Shown piece by piece: positions 44,480 to 54,980 of a stretch of 64,000 nt of DNA. The stretch's first letter is position 1. The number at the start of each line of letters is the position of its first letter. Position numbers and translations under genes: made by a program. The DNA lies in NCBI GenBank assembly GCA_018907035.1, contig JACCIC010000097.1:1917501-1981500 (forward strand). Reading direction: 5' to 3'. Under the pieces are notes generated by a model. The model was not told the origin of the DNA. It did no database searches and saw only the letters and a program-made list of their open reading frames with translations. The DNA is from Sycobia sp. Sy_11 (lineage: Eukaryota; Arthropoda; Insecta; Hymenoptera; Epichrysomallidae).

Positions 44480-46260
44480 GTGTGCACGTAATTTTTTTCC
44501 CTTTAGCTTTGTTCGGAAAACGCGGAAATCTCTCGAGTAAGTGTCGTATTAACATGCACACATTTAACTTGCGCGGAATTATAAATTTCTTACATCCTTG
44601 TTAAGAAATATCTTGTCTTGTCGTTTTTTCGACTTTTTGTGTATAAAGTTTGTTCGGGCTGTTCGTGCTGCAAAATTTACCTCGTGCAACATTGCACAAT
44701 AGCAAATACAGGATCTTTTGTCATCCTAAAAGCACGCGTTAGACCGATAATACCGCATTACGCGGCCACGCGCGCGTACACAGCGCCGGATTTTCTCCTC
44801 CCCGCTTCTTTATGCGCACAGGAGGACAAAGGGCGCATCCCAGTTCTGTCAGCCACACAGCGACTACGAGAAGCGGAAGGGCGAAAAATCGCGCGCGTAT
44901 CGTAATATAACAAAAAAATTCTAGCGCAGTATAAACAGCACGCGCAATAGTAGCTAATAAGTTATAATAAGTCGCTCAATAAGCAAAGTGCCGTGTTGAA
45001 CAAAGAGAATACACGCCTTCTGGCGAAAGCCCCAGTATATGGGAAGGCGGATGGAATCACGTTATTGCAACTGATTGGCATCGTCCGGAGCTTGAACCAA
45101 GCGTCGGTCATACGGACTCGTGCATTAGCACTCTCCGCAGTCACACCGGTCGCACCGACGAAGCTCGCGAAAGCGAGAGCCGTAACTATCCGTACTGCTC
45201 ACGAGCAGGCAGCACGGCAGACACTTAGAGCGCTTAAACAAAGAAAAACCAAACGCTTTATCCGAACAAGGAGAACGAAGCCAATCGTTTGTTACTTAGA
45301 TATCCTCCCCCCTTTTGTATAATGCACACACACGGTAGGTAGGGACGGCAAGAACCGCGGATAACAATCCGGTAGCAGTCGGTAATATAGTTCAGCCGAA
45401 CACTAGGCCGCAAGATTTTCGTTTTCCGCGATTCCGCACACACGACTGCGACGGATGGTTCCAGTCGTTTGAGCGGCTGTTACACATATCGGTACCGAGA
45501 TTACCGATACACTTTTCGAGTGTCTACAAAACCATCCACAGAAAGGACAATATAATGCGCTTAAGCGCAACGTATGCGCGCGGTACTCGTTATCGATCGA
45601 GGAAAGCATGGAGAGCGTGTTTCGCGAAACAACGATTCACGATCGCAGACCAAGCGAAATACTCGCGGAGATGTCTAAGCTCGCAGGCGACCAGATTCAG
45701 ATGAACACGGTAATGCGTTTCTGGCGCTCACGCCTCCCCGCACAAATACAAATTCAGATCTAAATGTCGATGACGACCGCGCACCCGCACACCCAGATAA
45801 AATCTACGAAAGAGCGCGTAGATGTGACGACTCGAACTTAACGTCGCACGACGAGTCTAGATCGAGCCGCGACGCGTGCAGCGAACCAGAGCGCGCTTAC
45901 GACAAGATTGAAAGGTTATCGCGAGAGCTTCGCGCACGCGAGTCTGAGGCACGTAGCTGGCGCAGCGATCGCTCAGCAAGTCCGCAAAGCACACGGCGCA
46001 CGCCCCTCGCAAGGAGTAGTAGCTCCAGCAGTAGGAAGGCGTCCAACGCCTGGCGCTCGCGTGATAACGCTGCCTCGCCTACGGCAGACGCAGAGGTTAT
46101 AGTCAGCCCGAGCAACGCCCGCCGTAAAGAAAAAAATCTAGCCCGCGGTTGCGCGGCGGAATATACGACGCGCATTATACGTACGGTACTCAGGCACGCA
46201 ATTGCGATAAGCAATGCAAGCGTTATAGTGAATATTCGGCGAAAAACAACGGGTCGGGAA
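44480..46260 (+). pseudogene. gag region of gypsy element C (broken)
   Basis: The clearest Gag-like block is PSEILAEMSKLAGDQIQMNTVMRFWRSRLPAQIQIQI (45639-45760, described in parts: EILAEMSKLAGDQ then FWRSRLPAQ), a capsid C-terminal pattern common in insect gypsy elements. Upstream, 44993-45322 is open for 109 codons, basic and Ala/Arg-rich. Downstream, 45850-46200 is basic and Arg/Ser-rich, perhaps nucleic-acid-binding, without an intact zinc knuckle. Stops at 45761 and elsewhere break it. Confidence 0.6.
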
Positions 46261-46269
46261 ACGAGCTGT

Positions 46270-47530
46270 AAGCGCCCAAGTCGAGACGCACTCGGTGCTT
46301 ACTTACTCCTCGCGTCTCCACATCAAAGACGAGAACAGTAAAATAACGTTCCTGATAGATTCCGGAGCCGAAATTTCCGTGTTACCGCGACGCCACGCAC
46401 AAGACGCTCAGATCGAAGAGCTCAAGCTGTACGCCGCAAACGGGATGCACATCAGTACGTACGGGGCAAAGAGGTTGAACCTCGACTTCGGATTTAACAC
46501 CGAGATATCGTGGAACTTCGTGATAGCCGACGTGGAGAATGCCATTATCGGCAGCGATCTCCTACGCCGTTTCCAGTTAGTTCCCGACCTCAAGGTACGC
46601 ACCTTGATGTACCAGCCATCCGGAGCCTGCGTCAGGTGCATATCAAAGGTGGTCACTAATTTCACCGTGCACACCGTGCAGCCGGACAGCACGTACACGG
46701 ACATTACCGCGAAGTTCCCCAAGGTGATGGGGCTCGAGCAGAGCACGCCCAGGAAGGACCGCGGAGTCTTTCACTATATTTAAACAACCGGTCCTCCGGT
46801 AAGCCAACGCGCGCGCAGGCTACCACCTGAAAAACTATGAACGGTAAAGGAGCAATTTGAGGAGATGCTCAGAGAGGGTATAGTTCGACCGTCAAAGAGT
46901 CCGTGGGCAAGCCCCATTTACCTTGTACCAAAGAAGGACGGAGAATGGCAGATATGCGGAGACTATCGACGACTTAATAACGTTACCATCGCCGACAAGT
47001 ACCCGTTACCGCAAAAACGTCTTCTCCAAACTCGACCTCCACGCCGCGTATCACCAAATACCGCTCGCTGAAGAAGATCGGGAGAAGACCGACGTAATTA
47101 CCCCCTTCGGGTTGTTCGAGTAGAATGTCATGACGTTCGGATTACGCAACGCCGGACAGACATTCCAGCGTTACATTAACAGCGCGTTAGGCGGCCTCCG
47201 GTGCGCGTTTGTGTTCCTCGACGACATCCTCATCGCGTCGAGCAACGAGGAAGAGCACAAACGCGACCTGGAGAAGGTTCTCAGTAAGTTAGAAAAATAT
47301 GCACTACGGCTAAACGTTAAGAAATGCAAGTTCGAGCAGGCTGAGGTAGAATTCTTAGGTCATACGATCAACACTACCGGTTTCAAGCCGACTGCGGAGA
47401 AGCTCAAAGCTGTCAGGAGCTTCCCGAAACCCGCGACGATCCAGGACATGCGTCGATTCCTAGGCCTGATTAATTTCTACAACGCGTGCATCCCCCACGC
47501 GGCCATTATCAAGCATGCATTATCAAGCAG
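46270..47530 (+). pseudogene. protease and reverse transcriptase of gypsy element C
   Basis: Protease: FLIDSGAEISVLPRR at about 46350-46395 and a flap/fold region ending VENAIIGSDLL near 46550. Reverse transcriptase: LREGIVRPSKSPWASPIYLVPKKDG (46865-46940, in two parts), a frameshift near 47015, KLDLHAAYHQIPL near 47030-47070, a stop at 47121, then VMTFGLRNAGQTFQRYINS, FLDDILIAS near 47214-47240 and RRFLGLINFYNACIPHA near 47452-47500. The coding stops abruptly just after the RT, so RNase H and integrase are gone. Confidence 0.88.
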
Positions 47531-47544
47531 TCAGCTTGACCCAC

Positions 47545-47962
47545 ACGAAATTCTCGAGCTTAAGGTGCCTCGAACTCGTCAATTGCACCAAGGTGTATGT
47601 CAGACCTATTGTCGAATTTATCAGAAACAATAAGCAGCTGGTCAAGTTCAATTTTGACAATTGCTCGTAATTGGACAAAGATATGCATATCAGCGAGATA
47701 TTCGCAGCCGTGTTCTCCGGTGAGAACGTGCTGCAAGCGTTCAGCTTTGCTTATTCGGAAAAACAAGAAATACCAGCGGGCAACGGGTATAGGTGGCCTA
47801 CCGTCAGGGAGTTGCGGACGCTGCGCTCACTCTGCGTATGCAATAACCCATACGCCGAGGACTCAATCCTCGCTATCATAAGCAACACTACGGCGCTGGA
47901 AGAGATCGTGATGAACGGGGTAGCACCTCCAGCGAACCTCCATTTCTACCAATGCACCCACC
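47545..47962 (+). pseudogene. leucine-rich-repeat protein fragment inside element C
   Basis: Immediately after the RT remnant, a frame from 47545 reads FSSLRCLELVNCTKVYVRPI, VEFIRNNKQLVKFNFDNCS, one stop (47635), then ENVLQAFSFAYSEKQE, RELRTLRSLCVCNNPYA and LAIISNTTALEEIVMNG. The spacing of Leu and Asn-Cys/Asn residues follows leucine-rich repeats of about 25-28 residues, as in RNI-type or F-box/LRR proteins. Nothing here resembles RNase H or integrase. It joins the 3' LTR remnant at 47963. Best explained as a host gene piece joined to the element, or the element end fused to host sequence by recombination. Confidence 0.5.
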
Positions 47963-47963
47963 T

Positions 47964-48118
47964 GCAGGTCCACATTGGCCTTCTCTCACCTCTTATATTT
48001 GTACTACTGTATTAATAATAAACTTGTTAAATCATTTAATTTGGTGTTTACTGTCTTGATCCCGCCAACGACCGACGCGTAGGCGGTCGCGTAATCATAG
48101 ATATTACGACAATACCTA
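47964..48118 (+). mobile_element. 3' LTR remnant of gypsy element C (5' part missing)
   Basis: It matches the last 160 or so bases of the 43378 LTR almost perfectly (GGCCTTCTCTCACCTCTTAT; TCCCGCCAACGACCGACGCG), with a three-base difference near the end. The first 170 or so LTR bases are absent, replaced by the LRR fragment. Confidence 0.88.
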
Positions 48119-48542
48119 CTCGATGAAGAATTTTTATATTTTTAGGGGTTCCTATATACGTTATCTGTTCATACATTTAGTACTACTCTAATAATTAATA
48201 ATTTTTTCGTGACATTCAGCAATGATAAAAAATATGAGGTAATCTAGATAAGTAATTTCTTACTTTTTAGCTAATTTCGAGAAATTCGGTTTATTTGAAC
48301 TCATTCGGTTTATTTGAACGGATCTTATAAAATATCTAGCTTATGTCGTTTTAATTCAAGCGAATAAGTTCTTGATGAAGAAATTTTTAAGATGCTGGTT
48401 TTCTTATTTGAAGCAACTTATTTCACAATCTAAAAAATATTTATTTAACATACGGTCACATAAAAATTTATTTACTACATTCTAATCAATATTTACTAAT
48501 AGTTATCTAGTATTGTTTTAGTTCAAAGATTAATTGTATAAA
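48119..48542. other. AT-rich spacer with dispersed repeat
   Basis: 48365-48490 is the inverted counterpart of 34735-34850. Otherwise no feature was recognised. Confidence 0.55.
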
Positions 48543-48544
48543 TA

Positions 48545-49835
48545 CGAGGGTGGATTGATAAATTTCCGGTCTGACCAAGAGATGGCGCCACTAGACCTAC
48601 CTTGAGGTGGCGTTCTATAGTACCATCCTTAGATAGCTTGTAGCTATAGTTTCAGTCCGATCGCCATGTAAGTTTATGTTTGAGAGCACGCTGAACAAGA
48701 CGCCTCGGTGTTTTTCGTAAAAATGGAAAAGCTGGAAAATCGTGCTATCATCAAATACTTTTATTTGAAGGGGTTAACGCCGAAGGAAATTAAAAAAGAG
48801 ATGGACTCAACACTGGGGACATCCTCCCCATCATATTCAACCGTTAAGCAGTGGGTTTCCGAGTTTAAAAAGGGTCGTGTGAGCACCTCTGACCAGCCTC
48901 GCTCAGGACGCCCCATTGAGGTCACAACTCCAGATATGATCGAAAAAATCCATCAAATAGTGCTCAAAGACTGCAGATTAAAAGTGCGTGAGATAGCTGA
49001 GACCTTTAAGATGTCATATGAACGTGTACAAAATATTTTGCACCAACATTTGTATATGGAAAAGCTCTATGCAAGATGGGTGTCACGTTTGCTAACAGTC
49101 GATCAACAATTGATTCGAAAGAACATTTCTACCACTAATTTGGCATTGTATAAGCGTAATCCAAGCGAATTTTTGCATCGATTCGTAATCGTTGACGAAA
49201 CTTGGGTCCACCACTACACTCTTGAAACCAAACAACAGTCTAAACAGTGGATTGAACCAGGGGAACCAACTACAAAGAAGGCAAAAATAATTTTTTCGGC
49301 GAACAAGTTATGACTATTGTTTTTTGGGATACAAGAGGTATTATATACATTGATTACCTTGAAAAGGGTAAAACTATCACTGATACATACTACGCAGACT
49401 TATTGCAAGGTTTGAGCCACGAGGTGAAAATTAAACGACCTTATCTAGCGAAGAAAAAAATCTTTTTTCATCACGATAACGCACCAGCGCATACGTCAAT
49501 CGTTGCGATCGCTAAAATCAACGATCTGAAGTTTGAATTGATGCCGTACCCTCCCTACTCTCCAGACCTAGCCCGGAGTGTCTATTATCTGTTTCCTAAC
49601 CTCAAAAAATGGCTTGGCGTTAAGAGATTTTTGGACAATGAAGAAGTAATCGAAGCTGTAAATGGGTATTTTGAGGAGCTTGACGAATCAGTCTATAGAG
49701 ATGGCATTACTTTTCTAGAACACCGCTATGAGTAATGTATCAGCCTTGGAGGAGATTATGTTGAGAAATAAAAAAACAAATTCTTAAAAACGTTGTTTTT
49801 CTTAGCCATGCCGGAAATTTATCAATCCACCCTCG
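48545..49835 (+). mobile_element. complete mariner element, lineage 3
   Basis: Terminal repeats CGAGGGTGGATTGATAAATT at both ends (inverted) flanked by TA (48543-48544, 49836-49837). The length is 1,291 bp. A second, deleted copy of the family lies at 61187-62130. Confidence 0.95.
48723..49735 (+). pseudogene. mariner transposase, lineage 3: one frameshift and loss of the third catalytic Asp
   Basis: The ATG at 48723 opens a 201-codon frame: MEKLENRAIIKYFYLKGLTP, an HTH with SYSTVKQWVSEFKKGR, linker RSGRPIEVTTPDM, a second HTH (LKVREIAETFKMSYERVQNI) and VDETWVHHYT with the first Asp. A one-base deletion near 49305 shifts the frame. The remainder (49310-49735, 141 codons) is intact: FWDTRGIIYIDYL, HHDNAPAHTS with the second Asp, then ARSVYYLFP where Val stands at the third Asp position. 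The spacing is 34 residues, so the triad would be D,D,V. Both changes would inactivate it, although most of the protein is preserved. Confidence 0.93.
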
Positions 49836-49837
49836 TA

Positions 49838-50696
49838 ACTAATTTCAAGATCTTGATTTCTTACATTGAGACATTGGTTTCATAAATTAAAAAAATAATA
49901 ACCTTGCTTTTATTACTGTTAAAAACAAATTTAAATAAGGCGGTGATATCCGAGGTTGCTTGTTTAAATGCATGTATTTGAAGAAAAAGGAGTGAGGGTA
50001 GACAGTGAGCGTGGAGAGAGGGGAAAGTTAAATATGCGCTTCACTACTTTTACTTTTTTTTTTCCCTTTACTCGCTTTGACTTTTGCTTTCTCTCTCTGT
50101 TGCACATAGAACCATCGAGGGATTTTCCAGACAGCGACGTTTATCGGACAAATTTGAACTACCATCTCCGGCTAATTTTTTATTTTTTCTATGTAAAGCG
50201 AGCAGAGTTTCCACTCCTCTCTACCTACCATATATGGGTCTATGAAGATAGATATGCGATAGATAGACTAAAAGGAGGCCAGAGAATGGCCAATGGATCA
50301 GAAATTCAATGGAGTTTTTTTTTGTTTTACCAGGCTTTACGTTTTATATTTTCACTTATCTGAAATGGAAACATTTACTTGAGACTTCGAGGTTAATTAC
50401 ACGATTATAATTTTTATTATTATGCTATAAATGCAAAATTGGTGCGTAAAGAAATTATCCGTGTATGAAAATACGTTTTTCATAGTATCACATGGAAAAT
50501 AAATTATTTCTATATTCTGCGTTTTGAATACAGTAAGCGTATTCTTTTATTTAATAAATGAAGAATGATCAAGTAAACAAAAGCCTTGGTATAAGGCTGT
50601 AAGTATATTTAGTTGTAGCTATTTATAGTTACATATTGGAATGAAAATATGTTATATCTTTTATTGTAAATATTGTTGTATGGTTTAACAAACAAA
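49838..50696. other. intergenic region upstream of codanin-1
   Basis: AT-rich; probably contains the codanin-1 promoter and 5' untranslated region, but no core promoter motif can be assigned confidently. A short ORF from 49968 runs through a poly(T) tract and looks accidental. Confidence 0.5.
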
Positions 50697-53600
50697 ATGG
50701 CACAGGAAATTTTAAATAATTTATTGAATTTTAAAATACAGCCTAAAGATATTCTTGAATGGTTAACAACTGATAATTTTAATGTAAGTTATTTAAACTC
50801 AACAAATGACATTTTCTATTTTATTCTATGGATTATTTATCAACAGTGAAATTATTTGCAGCATATTCAATGGATGGAATTCAATACAAATTGTCAAAGA
50901 GAAGAGTTTATCTCATTCTTCATAAATTATCTGAGGGATCAATTTGCAAGGTAAAGAGTAAAACAATGATGAAGTACATAAAATATTATAAATATTTTAA
51001 TAAATGTTAAGAGATTTATTATTATAAGCAATATGTAAAATTATAAATTAATATGTTATACTAAAGATTAAAAATATTTTTGAAATGCTTCTATTATTTT
51101 ACAATAATTAGTTAATTAGTTTTTATTAATAATCTAATTTTTATTTATGTTTTGAAGGTTTAATTAATTAATTTTTATTAATCCCTTAGCACTATTCAGA
51201 TTAAAAATAATTCTAAAGAAATACCATCAAAGAAGATATTGTCTTTATCAGGGGTAATTCAAACTAATAAATCCACAACAGTAGGAGTTAGGAAAATCAA
51301 TCAAAATCTTAATGTTTGTACTAATCAGGGTATTAGCAATCTTCAAAATGAAAATAGTTCAATATCGCAACAGTCAACTGAAGCATCGGTAGAATTTAAT
51401 TTAATGTATGAACAAAAAAATAATTCAAACTTAGGCATTTTTATCAATAATACAAAAGCACCAACAAAGTCTAGTACACCAGATATTGATAGATCTATCA
51501 GTATTCAACCTAGTTATGAAAATGTTAATTTTATTTCACCAATTAATAGTCCTCAAACAAGTACTCCTGATGTTAGGGGAAAAAATTCTTCTCATAAGAG
51601 AAGGACAGAATTTATTAGTTGTGAACCATCTGAAAGATATAATTTGAATGCTCCTTTTGAAGAAAGTTTTGAATATGAAAAATTTAATGATGTATCGCAT
51701 AATAGGAATATTAGTTTTGATCTAAATGCCTTTCCAAATCTTGGAAAAAATAGTTCTAGTTGTTTAAATATTTCCAATCTTTCTAATTCTGACAAATGTA
51801 AATCAGATCCATTCCAGTCAAGTGTTTTACAGAAATCTAATTTTGCTCTGCGAAATAAAATTTTACAAAGCCCTGTTTCTCCATTATACAATAATTCAAT
51901 GACTTGTAATAGTATTAGTAGAACATCTGATAATATAAAATTATCTAGACAAAATTTTAGCTTAGCTGATTATATTGTAGCAGAACCTAAACATTTAAAA
52001 AAATCTGTTATAAAAAAAAATAATAATAAAAAACTGTTCAGAAATGATGAACAAAAGAATAATAAGCTACAGAATACTTCATCTGGTACATTTTCACACT
52101 CAGAACAAAATACAAGGAGAAGAAAGGTAAATCCTACACGAATTAATATTACAGATGATAAAGGTAATACTGTGTTTATAAGTTGATAATGATTAAATGC
52201 TGTTAACTTTTAACCTGAATAATTTTTTTCATAGGAAATAAAAATAATTCTGTTTTTGGAGTCATATCAAGACCTTTTAATCCAAATCCCCAGTTTACAA
52301 ATGTATCACCAATAGATAAATCTGTTGACAATGCATCTTTTCAAATTGAAAGAGGACTTGTCAAAATCAAGAGACAAAAGAAACCTGAAATTTCAAATAC
52401 AATAACTACAGATACAAATACAGATTTAATTACTAATATAGATGTAAATTTAAATACAACAGAATCTTTACATATGCAGCCCACATACAAAATATTGCCA
52501 CGAAGTCCAACTAAATTTATACAATCCAATCTGATAATAGTACCCAGTAAAGTATTAGTAAACAGTTCAGATATATTAGATATATTAGCTGAATTGTATA
52601 GTGGATTTTTAGACCATAACTTAATAGTTAATCCAATGACAGAATTATATTTTCTTGTTCATTTAATAACTGCTAAGTATACAGATAACAAACAGAGTTT
52701 GACTAATGCAACAGATAAAATAAATGAAAATGTAATCGGCAGTGTAAATTCTAATAATAAATCATGTGACAATAAAAATTTATTACTCTTTAAAAAATCA
52801 TTAAATTTTGATGATTCCTTAGATGAAAAAATAGATGAATGTATAAATAATGAAAATATTTCAGAGTATAATGTTTTAAGTTTTGAATCAGAATGCTTAA
52901 ATTTAAATCAACTCAATGAAAAATTAAAAGATTGTTCCATAAACAAAGGTAGTAATGAATTCTTTTATGATTTTGAAGAGAACAGTAGTAAAGAATGCCA
53001 AAAAATGTACTTTGGTACACCACACAATTGTGTATATTTTTCAACTCAAGTTCTTAATCATCAAAAAATATTCTTAAGCTGTTTAGATAGAGTAACTTTG
53101 AAATTACTTTATGAAAATAATCAAATTGCTACATTTCATCCTGAGCTCTGTCAGTATTTAGATAAAATTTACCATTTAAAAGTTTCAAAGTCAAATAAAA
53201 TAAAGTCTTTATTAAGTATTGGGTATGTTATTGATAATTTTGTTTTATTTCTGATTATTTATTTTCTATTTATTAGAATGATAATATTTTAACATTTTAG
53301 AGCAAGGGAATTCAATGTATGTTTTGAAATAGATACTGATAATCGTGAAACATTTCCATCAAATACATCATTTCTGAATTTTAAAAAGCAGCGTGATTTG
53401 TTCTATGAAGTATTGAAAACTTGGGAAGATAATCATTTAGTTTCTGGTTGGTCATTTCAAATAGCTTTAAGTGGAAAAATCAAAACTATATTTACAATTC
53501 ATACAGATATAACTAATTTCACACACTTTACACGACTTTTTAAATCTCAAATGCTTATTTCATGCATTCAATCTGGGCAGCAGGTATTGTTGTATTATGT

Positions 53601-54947
53601 TGTTTAAATATTTAGTAAATATAAATTGAACAATTTTTATTTGATTTTCAGGATTTATTAGATGATGATACTGTAAGATTCCTTAAAAACCTAATGGATA
53701 ATAATCCTGAAAAACTAACACAATTACAACGAAAATTAGTTACTCCGTTATCTCATAATGGTCCAGTTCCTTTACCTTCATTTCCTGGTATTCAAGAATT
53801 TTATAAAGATTTTATATTACATGCAACACATCCTATGTTTTATACTTACCTTGAAAATACTTTCATATGTGAAATTATGGAACTAAGTAATTCTCAATTT
53901 ACAGGCATTGATATTGAAGAAACTGGTATTATTCAATTACTTTAATTGCTACTATAATAATATATACGTCATATTTTTATCTAATGTACTATTATAATAA
54001 TTTATAAATAATATTATTTTACAGCAACCGAAGTTGATGAGCAAACAAAACAAAATTTTGCTGTCTGTCTATCTAGTTTAAAATTGCTTTCAAAGTTTTT
54101 GGGCTTCATTACTTCCTTACCTTACAGATCAGAAACAAGTATGCTAGAAGATGTTATTTCTTCTCAAATTTCTTTACGTAGAACGGTAATTAATAGAATT
54201 TATTTTTATAGAAATTTAAAAAATTTTTATTTAGTTCATTTTATTATTATAAATTAATGAAACTGATTATTTTAGTGTTTACCACGAATTGATCTTCAAT
54301 ATTGTCTTCAAACTGCAATTTTTCAAGGGAAATTGTCATTAACAGTACCATGGGTGGTTGAATATTTAGCAATAATGGATCATGCATCACTTAGACTTCC
54401 ATATTATAAAAGAGTTTTGGAAATGCTTTATTACATTTATCGAGCATCAAGTCTTCATACTACTATAGAATCAGAAAAGTTAATGTCTCAAAAAACTGCT
54501 GTATTGGTGAAATTGGTAATTGGTTGGTTGTTTGAATTACCAGTTTTTCCTAAAGAATTTTATTATTTTTGGCAATCACAGTATAATAATAAGAGATTAA
54601 AAACTATTTCTGAATCTCAACAGCAGATTATTAAATTAGAATGTAGTTTGACTCAAACAGAAACATCTGTAGTTTCCGTCAAACGTTGTATATTTTTGGA
54701 TAAATTAGAGATAGTTGATGATCAAATTTTGTATAGCTGTTGTCCGTTTTTGAGAGAATTAAATATTTTATTGACACCTGGAAATTCCAATTTAAATAAT
54801 AGTATTTCATATAAACATGTTACACCAGTTACTAGTCAGTTACCCAAGTCAACTGAGAAAACCAGCACAAAATATTTAGAAGTATAAATTTGTGATTTTT
54901 AATTTGTGAATCTTTATTATTATTGTTGTTGTTATTATTATTATTAG

Positions 54948-54980
<33 letters not shown>

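Noticed and set aside
43963..44604. 213-codon and 190-codon overlapping ORFs on both strands with 19-residue repeats
   Set aside because: They are the by-product of a 57-bp GC-rich tandem repeat; open frames on both strands are expected when the unit is a multiple of three. No start context or known domain.
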